From Scheffersomyces stipitis CBS 6054 (lineage: Eukaryota; Ascomycota; Pichiomycetes; Serinales; Debaryomycetaceae), in contig NC_009044.1 in NCBI RefSeq assembly GCF_000209165.1, forward strand, positions 1,116,001 through 1,180,000: a stretch of DNA of 64,000 nt, in the 5' to 3' direction. Made by a program: the position numbers and the translations under genes. Shown one piece after another: positions 27,463-39,200 of the stretch. Each line of letters begins with the position of its first letter. Position 1 is the stretch's first letter. Below the pieces are notes generated by a model, which saw only the letters and a list, made by a program, of their open reading frames with translations, ran no database searches and had not been told where the DNA came from.

Positions 27463-28572
27463 TTAGTTTCCGTCCTCTCCTCTTTCTTTGGTCCACTCAG
27501 AACTTCCTGTTTGTCTACCTTTAGGCAATTCTTGAGTCATTGTGGGCGTTACTTTGTGGTCTTTAAGTTGCAAAAGCTCACGATTGAGAACAACTATCAC
27601 ATCATTGTAGCATTTGGTTAATTTCTCATCCTGTGAAGCGGTATCCAAACATTTGTAATACCTAAGCAATTTATTGCAATTTATTGCATTGATAAATCTC
27701 AGAAGTTGTTTCAAAGACGGAATTATGGTGCTTTTGTCGATTTGGTTGGAATCTGTGATATATTTCGAACTCAAGTCTATTATATAGTTGTCGTTGTAAC
27801 CAATGACAAAACTCATCTTTTTATTCCAATTGTTACAGTAGAGTAGAGGCTCATCAAATACAGCTTCACAGGGATCTAAATGGACCCACCTCTTCAACCC
27901 ATACGAATAGTACTCACACCATACATGGTCTTCCATGTTCCAAACATATCTGACTCTATCTCTATCTTCTGCAATCATGGCTCTGAGTATGAGGGTGAAG
28001 CAATTGACCCATTCTCCACATCGGCCTCTACGAGTTTTCAAGAGTGAAACAGGGTTATTAACTCTAGGGAACTGGATTCTACTATTACATTCACGGCATT
28101 GATAGTTTTCAACGACTGAAACCTGGTCCGGATTCAGGCTCCCACTGAATCGAGATCCTCCGAGACCGACAACATTACTTTCGCTATGACAAAGAGGACA
28201 CTCTGGCTTGTTTACCCACTTAAAAAACGAGTTCTTGAAATAATGTAGTAATTCCTTGACTACCAAGTCGTCGTATTGCAACTCCAGATGAGGCCCATTC
28301 TCCCTTTCCCGCTTATCTACATTCTCGTAAATCAGTGCGAGGTCAATTGTATCCAAAACAGTATTCATATCCAAAGGATCTTTGTATTTGTCCATGATAT
28401 TCGACATGCCCAATATGGTTTCATATAGTTGTCTGGCATTTTGGGGCAATTTTCTTAGACGATAGGACATCATATCCCTAGGTGCCTTCTTGGCTTGTTC
28501 TAATGTGTTCAGAGCATAGATAGAGATCAATCTTTCGGCTAAGTTTTTGTAGTCCTGTTTCACTGAAGACAT
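27463..28572 (-). CDS. PNG1: cytosolic peptide:N-glycanase Png1
   Basis: 369 aa from the ATG at 28572; a longer frame upstream begins with TTG and is not used. It has a transglutaminase-like fold with catalytic Cys185 (in RRGRCGEW), His216 (in NMEDHVW) and Asp233 (in HLDPCE). A zinc site is formed by CPLC (125-128) and CREC (159-162). The C-terminus SEWTKERGEDGN resembles the S. cerevisiae ending. The enzyme removes N-glycans from misfolded glycoproteins retro-translocated from the ER, and works with Rad23 and the proteasome. The yeast-type protein lacks the N-terminal PUB domain of animals, as here. It is transcribed in the same direction as TRM10, 204 bp downstream. Confidence 0.96.
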   Translation of the reverse strand: MSSVKQDYKNLAERLISIYALNTLEQAKKAPRDMMSYRLRKLPQNARQLYETILGMSNIMDKYKDPLDMNTVLDTIDLALIYENVDKRERENGPHLELQYDDLVVKELLHYFKNSFFKWVNKPECPLCHSESNVVGLGGSRFSGSLNPDQVSVVENYQCRECNSRIQFPRVNNPVSLLKTRRGRCGEWVNCFTLILRAMIAEDRDRVRYVWNMEDHVWCEYYSYGLKRWVHLDPCEAVFDEPLLYCNNWNKKMSFVIGYNDNYIIDLSSKYITDSNQIDKSTIIPSLKQLLRFINAINCNKLLRYYKCLDTASQDEKLTKCYNDVIVVLNRELLQLKDHKVTPTMTQELPKGRQTGSSEWTKERGEDGN

Positions 28573-28776
28573 ATTTGGGAGATGGTAGATAAATAATACT
28601 TGCTCGTTCTGATCTGAAATAATTAGTCTCAAGAAATCTAAAGTATGGAGTGCGAAGTAAAACTTTAGGAGTAGTAATATGCGCTTCTATTTTGAGTGTC
28701 TATAACTATGTACACATAATGACTAGAACGAAAACAATTCGCTTATGATTTTAAGCTTTCTTAATGGTCTTCATTA

Positions 28777-29904
28777 TTATCGTTTATCCCTTAAACCATC
28801 TTCTTCGTTACCTTGAATTTCTTCACCTTCATCTTCGTATTCATCATCATCTTCATCATCATCGTCTTCATCTTCTTCGTACTCATCTTCGTCTTCATCT
28901 TCTTCATCTTCTTCATCTTCTTCTTCATCTTTCCCATTTTCCTTATCTTGCACTACTTTCTTCTCGAAATCCTCTGGTTTGGGAGTAGGACCTTTCTTGA
29001 CCTTTCTAGGTGGAAGAACTTCATTAAACGCTTTCCCCCAGTCTTTACCGGTTTCAAACCACTTGCAACATAATTCGTAGACATGCGACGTAGCCAACAC
29101 TTGACGACCATTCATCTCGATGTATTTGTCAATTGGCAACTTCCCAACTCTCAACCCAAGTTCCTTGGCTTTGTTCACACACAATAACTTGTGTCTGTTT
29201 TTGTCTACTATTCCTCCAATGATGTATGTGTGATCAGGCTCCAAATCGTTGATCACTTCGTCTGTGTCTGCCGTTAAGTAAACATACTTACTTAACTCTT
29301 CCGGCGAATCAATAGGCAAGATATCAGCCAATTTGTCGTTTTCTTCAAACTCGATATTCTTCCATAATTTGTATTGCGACACCAGCTTGTCAAATCTCTG
29401 CTTTAAGGTTTTGTTAAAGGAGGAAATCTTCAAACTCACTTCATACTCACAGTGTCTCTTAGCCGAATACGAGCGTGCGATCTGGTTTGAAAGTGAAACT
29501 ATCTCTTTCTGGTTCATAAGTTCATCAAATTCGCAATCCATTATCACATGGACATTGGTAGCAATCTGATTCTTAGGCAAAGTTTTGGGCCTTCTAGCCA
29601 TATGGTAGTTTGTTTCTTCATCCACAATTCCTTGTTCCTTTCTTCTTTTGGCAGCTGCCTTCTTCTTTTCCTTCTTTATCTTACGATATTCAGATTTTGT
29701 CTCGTCCCATTTTTTCTGACGCTGGAGCTTCTTATATTGATTTCTAGACATTCCTTCAGGTAATTCGACTCTGGCCCTCTTTCTGGCTGCTTCAATTTCT
29801 TCAGCACTTGGGGGTGGGTTTCTTTTTTTCGTCAGAGTTTTGACTGGAGCTTCAGCCACCAGATTAACCTCTGCCGATACATTTTCTACAGATTTTTCAG
29901 TCAT
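28777..29904 (-). CDS. TRM10: tRNA (guanine-9-N1) methyltransferase Trm10
   Basis: 375 aa from the ATG at 29904; the longer open frame upstream starts at a TTG. The N-terminus is Lys/Arg-rich and coiled (KKLQRQKKWDETKSEYRKI), then the SPOUT methyltransferase domain follows with VIMDCEFDELM, YLTADTDEVI, YIIGGIVDKNRHK and GLRVGKLPIDKYI. These blocks are the Trm10 signature, including the catalytic Asp region. It methylates G9 of tRNAs with S-adenosylmethionine. A long acidic tail (Asp/Glu runs, about 40 residues) follows the domain; it is a feature of yeast-specific tails and not catalytic. A CACGTG box lies at 30018-30023, about 115 bp upstream of the ATG. Confidence 0.96.
   Translation of the reverse strand: MTEKSVENVSAEVNLVAEAPVKTLTKKRNPPPSAEEIEAARKRARVELPEGMSRNQYKKLQRQKKWDETKSEYRKIKKEKKKAAAKRRKEQGIVDEETNYHMARRPKTLPKNQIATNVHVIMDCEFDELMNQKEIVSLSNQIARSYSAKRHCEYEVSLKISSFNKTLKQRFDKLVSQYKLWKNIEFEENDKLADILPIDSPEELSKYVYLTADTDEVINDLEPDHTYIIGGIVDKNRHKLLCVNKAKELGLRVGKLPIDKYIEMNGRQVLATSHVYELCCKWFETGKDWGKAFNEVLPPRKVKKGPTPKPEDFEKKVVQDKENGKDEEEDEEDEEDEDEDEYEEDEDDDDEDDDEYEDEGEEIQGNEEDGLRDKR
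28800..28935. repeat. acidic-codon microsatellite in TRM10
   Basis: The minus strand carries runs of GAA, GAT and GAC codons encoding the Asp/Glu tail. This kind of trinucleotide tract is prone to in-frame length change. Confidence 0.8.
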
Positions 29905-30581
29905 TTTGGCCCAATTAAATTGGATAGCACTAAATAGCAAACTCGATCTCTCATCTCCATCTCCAAACTTTTCAACTTACATATACACACTGCATGTAGT
30001 CGATTTAGTGTAAAATGCACGTGATACATATATAAGAGTCTATAACTCAATTGCCAATGATAGCTTAATAAGGAAACTTTCCACAGAAAGTTTACTGACA
30101 AAAATCTAATACTCAAATACAAATATTATCACTATCTCTGTATAGCTTTATACACTTCAATGCAAACCGGGAAGTATTAGACAATACTGTAGAACTGTTT
30201 ATATGTTCATTACCTCCAGCAACTAATCTTGAAGAATGTCGCATATGAAGTTTACTCTCTACGACATCCTTATCATATAAACTAAAGAAAGAAAGTTTTC
30301 ACTTCTGTATTATCATCTTACAGCTAAACTGGCAGTTTTGCGCAACCGAGCCCAAATATAGTGGTTATTAGTACTATGCCCGAGTGGAAAAATACAAACA
30401 CCACTTCCAATCATTCTAGCTGACGCAATACATTTTTTTGTTCGTAACAGATTGTATGAAGTTACTTTTCGCAGCCATTTTCGCAATCGTACTACAGCAA
30501 GATTATATCAACTAAATTCAAATTAAACTTTATAAATAGAAGTGAAAAGAGTGTAGATTCTTAAGAATAAACATGATTAGT
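29905..30581. other. intergenic: TRM10 promoter and GIT1 3' flank
   Basis: About 680 bp, AT-rich. It has the CACGTG box at 30018-30023. I see no gene or RNA. Confidence 0.55.
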
Positions 30582-32108
30582 TTATTTCTTGACAGAGAAG
30601 TCATCGTCGGTAGATTCAAGGTCTTCTTCTTCGTTGTTTTCAGATGGAATACCGAAGTGACCCTTCCAGCCATTTTCAAGCAAGTAGTTCTTGAACTTAA
30701 CATCTTCCTCTAACAAATCTTCTTCCTTCAAGTGAGGAATGAAGAAGAAGGTAACCAAGACACCGGCCAAACCACAAATAGCAGCGATAATGAAAGTCCA
30801 TCTGTCACCCAAGTTAGTTTGGATAGGAGTGAAGGTCTTAGTACCAACAACAGCACCAACTTTACCAATTGCGGCAGAAAGGCCATAGGCAGTTCCTCTG
30901 ATTGGTGTAGCGTAAGATTCAGATGAAATCAAACCCATACCGTCACCTGGACCCATGTTACCACAGGACATCATTAAACCGTACAAGACAATGAAGAGAG
31001 CAGTGATATGTTTCACCTTGTTGTAAGCCAAGCCAACAATCAAACCAAAGACAATATAACCACTGAAACCAAGCATGATAGTGTACTTTCTACCGATAAC
31101 ATCATTCAAGTAAGCACCGATGAAAACACCTGGCAAGGCAAGTGCACCAATCAACAAGTTCCATTCGGCAATCAATTCCAAGTTATTCTTTTCAGATGCT
31201 GGAATAACGTTGGCGATAATACCAGCAGAGAAGATACCGTTAGGGAAAGTAACAAAATCGTACAAGAACCAAGCTACCATTGTACCAATCATTCTTGGCC
31301 AGTAGTACTTAATAGCCAACCAGTATGGAGCAACTTGCTTGATGGCGGACTTCTTGTACAACACAGAGGTAGACATCTTCAATCTGAAGTAGAAAATAGA
31401 CAAGGGCCAGAAGGCTCCAATGGCAAACATGGTTCTCCAGAGACCTTCATAGTGCTTTCCTGTGATCTTGTGGACAATCAAGAAAATGATCAATGCAAAT
31501 GGACCTCCGAAGGAAAGTGGCAAGTTGGTACACAAGATGAAGGCACCACCTCTTCTCCTAACAGATTCATTGGCAGCTTCGGAAGCAGTAACAGATGAAG
31601 ATGGGTATTCAGCACCAATTCCGAAACCAGTGACACCTCTACAGATGATCAACATCCAGAACATACCGTTGACAGTAGCACCATGAGCAGCAGCACACAA
31701 AACAGTACCGAGAATCAAGAAGAGTGTGGCAGTAATAATGGACCACTTTCTACCGAGGTAGTCACAGGTAAGACCGATGGCAACCTGTCCAAGAATAGTA
31801 CCGACAAGAGATGCGTTAGAGACACTAGTAGACATAGATGCGGTATATTCTTTGGGGTATTCAATAGCGAATACCTTGTTCAACATGGACATGACGTTAT
31901 TTTGATAACCATCTGAGATCAAAGCGAAACCAGCACAAAGAATCATCAAGACATCTTTCAACTTGGCACCACCGGCCAATCTTTGCCTTCTCAAATCAGC
32001 ATCGTACTTGAAACGCTTTCCATCATGCTGAGGGATTTCAGTAGTCTCGATGTAGTCTTGCTTGACAATTGAAGTATTTTTGTTGTCTCTGAGATCGTCG
32101 GTGTTCAT
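30582..32108 (-). CDS. GIT1: glycerophosphoinositol permease, Git1 family (MFS)
   Basis: 508 aa, 12 predicted spans. The sequence follows S. cerevisiae Git1 block by block: GFALISDGY, SMLNKVF, GRK in DYLGRKWS, GMFWML, GIGAEYPSS, NLPLSFGGPFA, YDFVTFPNGIFS, GAYLNDVIGRKYT, MLGFSGYI, GPGDGMG and a C-terminal FKNYLLENGWKG. Family members import glycerophosphoinositol, and some Candida paralogues glycerophosphocholine, as a source of phosphate and inositol across the plasma membrane. The family is induced when phosphate is low, and a Pho4-type box lies in the long upstream region. Which of the Candida GIT paralogues this matches is unclear. Confidence 0.92.
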   Translation of the reverse strand: MNTDDLRDNKNTSIVKQDYIETTEIPQHDGKRFKYDADLRRQRLAGGAKLKDVLMILCAGFALISDGYQNNVMSMLNKVFAIEYPKEYTASMSTSVSNASLVGTILGQVAIGLTCDYLGRKWSIITATLFLILGTVLCAAAHGATVNGMFWMLIICRGVTGFGIGAEYPSSSVTASEAANESVRRRGGAFILCTNLPLSFGGPFALIIFLIVHKITGKHYEGLWRTMFAIGAFWPLSIFYFRLKMSTSVLYKKSAIKQVAPYWLAIKYYWPRMIGTMVAWFLYDFVTFPNGIFSAGIIANVIPASEKNNLELIAEWNLLIGALALPGVFIGAYLNDVIGRKYTIMLGFSGYIVFGLIVGLAYNKVKHITALFIVLYGLMMSCGNMGPGDGMGLISSESYATPIRGTAYGLSAAIGKVGAVVGTKTFTPIQTNLGDRWTFIIAAICGLAGVLVTFFFIPHLKEEDLLEEDVKFKNYLLENGWKGHFGIPSENNEEEDLESTDDDFSVKK

Positions 32109-32819
32109 TCTGGAAATGCAGTAGCAAGTGAGACTATGATAGTTAAGCTAGAGAACAATAGTCATGGTGTGGACAGAATTGAAAGAAATGAAGTCATTTA
32201 TATACTAGTCCTGTGAAGTAGAACCCCTCCAGGCAAGTTGAAAAATGTAGTATACAGAAACTAGTAGAGGAATAGCTACCCCAAAAAAAAATTGATCCAC
32301 GCGTTCACCAATGCTTCAGCGGCTGGTCCCGCAGCGACAGAAAGGACTTTTGAAATACAACGTTGTCAAGGAAGGCGGATTGATTGTGAAAATATTTGCA
32401 AATTAAGGTACTTAATGCATCGGAGGAGATGCCGCAAACGACAACGTTGTTTGAAGCCTACATGTCCTTGGCTTGGTTAACGAGACAAGCAAGGAAAACG
32501 TGCTCTTGTCAAGTCCAGATTAACTTCATGCTACAGATGAGATACTATCACAATTAAGGGTGAAAAAGCTACTTCTCCAACAGCTGATATGGGTTGCATA
32601 ATGGGTGCTAAAAATCCTGCACCTGTATGGATGGCTCTCTCACATATGCATTGTTCCTCTTGAAAAGCCTCCTGGTCTAACAAAAGAAACCATGAAAAAT
32701 ACCGAGACCTATGGAGGGAAATGTCGCAAGATTCCTGGGCTTGGCTGGGAGCATGTCGCCTAGCCAATTACAGTGTGATAATTGTATGGGAAAGCTGAAG
32801 TTGCTTTGGTTTGGGTTCC

Positions 32820-32825
32820 CACGTG
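32820..32825 (-). promoter_or_regulatory. Pho4-type E-box (CACGTGGG) upstream of GIT1
   Basis: On the minus strand it reads CACGTGGG, the preferred high-affinity Pho4 site. It is 712 bp upstream of the GIT1 ATG, in GIT1 orientation. Phosphate-starvation induction is inferred from the family. The distance is large for a yeast promoter, but no other gene lies between. Confidence 0.6.
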
Positions 32826-34600
32826 CCGAGAGCCCCCTACAAAAATAATACTTCAAGTTTGAGTTATTATGAAGTGCAAGCTTTTCTAGGCGCCTATCTA
32901 AGAGTATCACTCGGCTACAAGTCCCGATAAGCGTCTTGGCCATAAGTGCCATAGAATTGGCACCATGTTGGATGAATCAACCGCAAATCGAAACATAGAG
33001 AAACCTACAGATAATTTGAATGACAATAAAAATGTCCTTGATTTTTTACCCCGATTTCATCTATCCCCGATTTCATTGCTTCATTTCGCAGTGCACTACA
33101 ACATTTCCGAGCTTCTGCTAGCGGCAGCCTGATATTTTCTGGGCCGGTTGGATGTGAAACTTGAAGCAAGACTAACCGCTCGTGGTGCAAACACTTGCCA
33201 TATGGGGTAATTCTATGAGTACCCGCTGCAACTTTTATTGCACGGCTCTAATCAAAAATAGGTTTAAGGTACAGGATCCCAAACTGTGACACACGTCGTT
33301 ACAACTTGATTATACCCTTCTTTCTTTACCGTGTATACCTGCCGCTGGTCGCTACCACCTGAACCAATGCTACAGCCATCCCGGGGTGTTTCCTGTGCGT
33401 ATTGTGGTCGTTTTCCAGGAAAAATACTCGCACAACAGGCTGTCAACTTCTGGCCAGAGAACTGTCTCTGAAATGGAATTGCGACATTTCTGTAGATAAT
33501 ATAGTTATAAAACCTCTTCTGTCTTAGAAAAGGCTGTAGGCGGGAACTAAAAGAGGACATCCTCAATTCTAAATCACAATCTGGACCAGCTCAGATATCT
33601 ATCTAATTATCAGCATGTGGACGTTAAGAGAAAATGGGGTCTCCTTGACGAATGCCGAAATAATAATCACAACCGCAGCTACTAGTTATCTACTAGGTAT
33701 CGCTTAGTGCTTTGGCCACCTGGGCCATCTCCATGTAAACCATTGCCAATCGCTGTCTCAAACAAGTAATTAATATGCTTCATTGTTTCGGGATCCGGAA
33801 CGTGCTCCGGCAAACAGTATTACGAACAGAAAACGGTAATGGTTAAATTTTACGAGATGACATCCAACAAGAATCAATGCTTAGAATATTAATATGAATA
33901 TTTTGCAATAGCTTATTGTAGACCCACAAACAGCTTAGAGGTTACCGTGAACGCTCTTGAAATTTCTTATTGTTGGAAGCTTGGCTAGCGACACTTGAGA
34001 TGCAGACCAAAGTCTAATCGACCGTTGGGATGCTTCATTTAGGAGATCAGACGTTTGCTGCACTTCAGGAGGGCACCGTGGGTCTATTTTTAACAGACCA
34101 GCAAATCGTAACCGTATTACCACATAATTTAAAAGTACGGTTACTGCTACAGAATGAGAATTATGCAACGAAAGTCGAGACGATTTGAATTGAATAAATA
34201 ATTAATAAATTTGCAACCCATCCTATGAGATACTTTTCTTAAGAAAGAAAGTGCCTACCCAAGAAATCTATAGGCTCCAAGAAATTCATAATCTCCAATC
34301 GCTACAGGTGGTGCCATTACAGTTTGAATTGGTTGCGAAATCGGAGTCGTGCGATAATTCCAGTGCAACATCCGACCCAGAAAACAAATCAAGGAAGCTA
34401 TCCAATCGCAAGAAGACAAGTGATTGAACATCATCTTGGAACCGCCTTCGTATCCGATTCTTCCATGATTCCACACTAAGAGCAGACGCCATAATTCACT
34501 ATACCAAGGAATATGTCACGTGCGAGGCAGCTAGATGCCTCAGATTCTGCAACAGACGCTAGACCGATAACGAGAGATAAGTAAGGAGAGGGGAGAGAAA

Positions 34601-35047
34601 ATGAGCGATCGGAAACAGCACGAGATTGAATCAAAAATTGTACAAGAGCATCTTCGACAAACGTTTTTGTCAGAAAACAGCAACGTCGTAGAATTGCCCA
34701 CGGACGGCCAGGTTACAAGAAGCAAGCTGCCACACGTGACTCAGACAAGACAGCCATAGAGGTTTCAGATCAAGAGAGGTGGTATGTGCTGTGTGCACAC
34801 CATGGAGACAAGGCTCATCGAGCCAATTAATGAGGAGATGAGCCACGACACAAAGGCCAGAGACATGGAGAAAATAGAGCCAGAATGGAGGCAAGTATCC
34901 CTAAATTGACGAATACGACCAGAACGGAGTAACCGTCTAGAATTGGCTCGAAACGGTCTGTACAAAGAGAAAAGTGGGTTAGAAGAGCTTGGAGCTCCCG
35001 AAAAGCTGAAGAATTCGAAATCTGTGTCACTAAAACTCACACTATAA
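34601..35047 (+). pseudogene. possible decayed ORF, one frame broken by two stops
   Basis: One reading frame runs from ATG 34601 for 149 codons to TAA 35045-35047 with only two stops inside, TAG 34757-34759 and TGA 34907-34909. The three segments begin MSDRKQHEIESK, RFQIKRGG and RIRPERSNRLEL; all are charged and soluble in composition. I do not recognise the protein. A GTATGT at about 34784, a splice-donor string, could remove the second stop but not the first. The frame may be a degraded gene, a spliced gene I cannot resolve, or chance; the opposite strand also has an open frame (34765-35082). Confidence 0.25.
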
Positions 35048-35262
35048 CACAGCGACAAACATAGCAAGTAGAAACATAGCAAGTAGAAACATTTCAGGGC
35101 ACCCCCGGTTGGGCCAGGATGTGGAGGAGGTGAATGGCGAGTTCACTCTACTCCACCGCCCTCCTCGTTAGCCTGTTTTTAGTATATAGGCATGTAGGGC
35201 ATTCAGTTCTAGGCGGTACCAGCATTACCACGGGCACACCATATTTACGCCGCTGCCCAGTT

Positions 35263-35290
35263 CCGAGCCCGAGCCCGAGCCCGAGCGAGC
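35263..35290. repeat. short (CCGAGC)n tandem repeat
   Basis: Four near-perfect units of CCGAGC within a GC-rich patch (about 35100-35560), unusual in this AT-rich intergenic DNA. Confidence 0.85.
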
Positions 35291-36255
35291 CCAACTTTTT
35301 CTGCCCCCACTGTGAACCTCCGGCCCCACTTTCTCCACGAATTACAAATGGTCCCAACAGGTGACGGTCGGGAGATGGTGACAGCTGTGAGCTGGGTTCG
35401 ATCCGTGATCTCGAGGGTTTCCCATTTGGGCCGGTGGCAACAGCGAAACGGTACTGTGACCACGTAACGACTGGCGACGGCGTTGTGACATAAGCGTAGT
35501 TATTTCCGACTCCCATTGGTTTCGGGGAGCCGTGGATTTAGGCTTAGAACCGGAGTAGATGTTGAGTGTAGGAATTGTAGGAAGACAAATGAATTCGAGG
35601 GTGTTCTACCAGATTCGACCATTTCCTCTCACATACCAGTCATGCTACATTTAGTAATCGACAGACGGAGTTGCATTTTGTCAGACAGCTTCAGATCGAA
35701 TATATATAGATGATGATGTCATACGTTCGTAGGCTCCTTGTTATTGTTCCCACCAATTATCAGCTCTAATCTCCATACAATAGGAGTGGTGCCGCGCTAG
35801 TAAACTTGCCTACAGCGAAGATCCCTACTAAATCTCCCTAGAAAGCTCCCTCACAAAATAAACCTGTGGGTCTAATATTCACGAGGTGCAGCTACAGCCA
35901 TAGTTTTTTTTTTTTTCACTAATTAGATCAGAGGATTTGCAAACAGTTTTTTTCAAACTCCACTCTTCGGTCAGATCATCGTCTTTCCTTCTTTAACTCA
36001 AGCTACCGTCTCTGTATCTAGTGCGAGCTCATCTTGGATGCCACGAACAAGTGGATAAAGATCTGAGAACATTCGTTGATTCTACCTCATCACTCTGATT
36101 TCCTGCGTATCTACTCTAGACTAGCCATACTACTATCTACTCCAGACCACTATCTATTTTTACACCGTCTACACAGCCTATAGCAAGCATCTATATCTAC
36201 TACAACTACACCACTGTCTGCAACTACATCATAGCCCCTCTTCTGTCAAGCCGTG

Positions 36256-39200
36256 ATGTTGTTGATCAACAGAAACTCCAACTCGAAGCTGCTGGCTCAG
36301 GAGTCGCGCCAACATGTGGGTGAGCCCTCGTTGACGCCAGCTTCAACGCATCCTACTCCACTAGTCACAGCATCTTCCGATCACATCCAGAAACACGGAA
36401 CACAGACTCCGGCATCGGCACCACTATCGACGGTGTCTTCCATCACACTGTCCAATCCCAGTCATAACCATAACCATAATCCACCAGAGAAGAAACTAAT
36501 GCCCAAGCTCAACTTCGGCGGCTTGTTCAAACGGCTCGGCGGCTCACAGAGCAACACAAACAGCACAAATGCCAGCTCCGTTAACGTCAACATCAATGGA
36601 AATAATGTAGGCTCTGTACTAAATGTAGGCTCCACAAATCACAAACAAAATAATCATCCCAGTGATAATGTCAATATCAATAATGATACTTTTCGTTTAG
36701 CAACAGCTGAAGACGATGAAATTGTCAATGAGTCGTCGTCTGGATCTGACGCTAGGAACCAAGAAGCCACCATAGTCATCACCAGTGCTGGAAGCTCTAA
36801 TACAGAATCTAAACTCAAGAGCCATGCTACGTCTATTTCGTCTTCGACAACAGCTACGGACGATTTTGATCAAAAACAAAACATTGTAGCTACACCCAAG
36901 TCGATTCTTGATGACGCTAACCATATTACCATCATCCCCAGTTATGATGATGAGGATGAAGATATCATGGAAAATGAAGACGAAGACGAAGACGAAGTCG
37001 ATGAAGAACAAAATTCAAATGACTTTGCTAATGAAAATGCCAACGATAATTATTATGACCAACATCTCAACCTTCCTGGTTCTACCATCAAGGATCGTAA
37101 AAAGAGAATGTCTACGGCTTCTAGCACCTTGACTTCTGGTTCCGTGAACAACTCTAATCTTCTCACCTCAGACTACATTAACAACTATACCCACCACATC
37201 AATGACCAGGAGCGGTACACTTCGTTCACAGCGGAGTGCATTTCGTTGCAGAACAGCGAAATGACCTCACATCTCGATGTAGACAGCGAAAACCAGCTGA
37301 TGATCATCAACACCATTGCTACACCTCCTGGAGATGGCTTTTTTGATCCTTCTCAGACCGCTGGAGGTGTCTACAGCTTCAACACAAACTCAACAGCCAC
37401 TAGCTCTGTAACCCATCTTACTTCTCCACCGCAGCAGCCCAATCTGGAGCCTGCTCCAAAGCGTAACTTGCGCAACTTGCTTCGTCTAGCCACGTTCACT
37501 GGAGGTTCAAACAACCTTGTACATTCACAGAGGCACAATACGCACAGTAACAATCCTCACAACAATAATAGTAATAGTAATCGTAAGCATCGTTCGCGTC
37601 ATTCTGAAGAAGATTCGGAAGATTCCGAAGAAGCAGACGAGTTCGACGAGTACGACAGCTTCAGCGATCCAGCTGCGTATCTTTCAGAGCTGGAGTCGGA
37701 TTTGAATTTTGACCCGAAAAACGAAGAAAACGAGTTTGACTACAAGGTAGGAGGATACCATCCAGTGACGAAAGGGGAAACATACTACCTGAAGAACTTT
37801 CCCCAGAGAGAGTATATCATATTGCGTAAACTTGGCTGGGGCCACTTTTCTACTGTATGGCTAGCCAAATCAAGATACAATCCTGGTTTAGCCAACGTGT
37901 CAGACATGCCAACTTCGCTTGTAGATACTAGCGAATATTATGTAGCCATCAAGTTTGTAAAGTCCAACAAGAACTACTTGGAAGCAGCTGAAGATGAGAT
38001 CAAAATCCTCAAATGCTTGAACGATCCTATCACATATGGCAATCATCTTGGTTTCAAGCATAAACAGTATTTCAGCACAACTGTCACACATCCACAGGCT
38101 CATCCCGGATATAAGCATATCATGACTTTGATAGACGATTTCCAGATCGTTGGACCTCATGGAAACCATATTTGTATGGTTTTTGAGATTTTGGGCGAGA
38201 ACGTATTGAATTTGATTTACAAGTACAAACAATTCTACAACAATGTTCAGCTGCAGATAAAGAAGAATTCAGAGTGCCCCAGTATCCAAGAAGAAAAGTA
38301 TTCCAATCCTGAGTCTAATAGCATGAAATTCAGCAAATGGGACACCCGGATCTTCTCTAAGAAGAAGAATTCCAAGTCAATGTTGAGTTTAGGTTTAAAC
38401 CTCAAGAGTAACTCTTCCAAAAGTAACGGATCCAATGCTACTGCTTTAGGTAATGGTAATGCACCTCTGACTACTGGACCTCCTTCTACTACGTATTCGG
38501 CTCCAGTTCCTGCTAACATCTTGGAACATGTAGAGTCCTCGTTTGCGTCTGAGAGCGATGAAGATTTGGACAAGAAGATCAAAAACATGAACTCCGAGTC
38601 GTTGATGAAGTTGATCGAGAAGTCTAAGCAGTTGAGTGGAATCCCATTGAATCTTGTCAGACAAATAGTGAAGCAGATTTTATTGGGGATGGACTATATG
38701 CATCATTGTGGAGTTATTCACACAGACTTGAAGCCTGAAAACATTCTTATTGAGATCAAGGACATCGACAAGCTTATTAAACTGATCGAGCATCAGAAAG
38801 TGTCGAAAATGAACTCGGCTTCTGCCAGTAACAGTAGAAGATCTTCTTTATTCCGCAAGAATTCTTCCAATTCTACGAAGGTGATCAAAAAGGTGACTTC
38901 TACATCGTTATCCAACACACCTAGAAACCAATCATTGGCTTCTAATAACTCCATTGTGAGCAACTCTTTCTACTATAAAAAGTCAAAGAATTCTGCTTTG
39001 GGAAAGTATGAATCTCCCATCAGATCTTCAAAGCCGCTTTGTTCTTCTATTTCGAGCGATATCTTCTTCAAGGATGTTGAATTCCAAGATGATCAAAACT
39101 CTGACACTCAACATCGTAGGACCCATTCTTTACCCAAGACTATCAGTCCTAAGAATGTAACGTCTTCCATCACTAAAGAGAAGACAGCAGTAGAATTAAC

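Larger units (their letters stand above)
32109..36255. other. 4.1 kb gene-poor region between GIT1 and SKY1
   Basis: The divergent promoters of GIT1 and SKY1 lie at its two ends. The GIT1 side has a TATA-like element at about 32195-32203 and the Pho4-type box. The middle contains short frames only, a possible decayed ORF (34601-35047) and a GC-rich patch (35100-35560). The SKY1 side ends in a C/T- and ACT-rich leader (36100-36250) and a T run near 35904. No gene can be assigned. Confidence 0.5.

Noticed and set aside
28573..28632. Extra 20 residues at the N-terminus of PNG1
   Set aside because: The longer frame begins with TTG; the ATG at 28572 gives the usual Png1 start.
29905..29940. Extra 12 residues at the N-terminus of TRM10
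   Set aside because: They depend on a TTG start; the ATG at 29904 fits the family.
34765..35082. 105-codon minus-strand ORF
   Set aside because: Probably the antisense shadow of the plus-strand frame at 34601-35047; rich in Ser, Leu and Cys without a domain.
35385..35410. GGTTCGATCC, a tRNA B-box-like string
   Set aside because: Bases on both sides cannot form a T-arm stem and no A-box or acceptor stem lies upstream.
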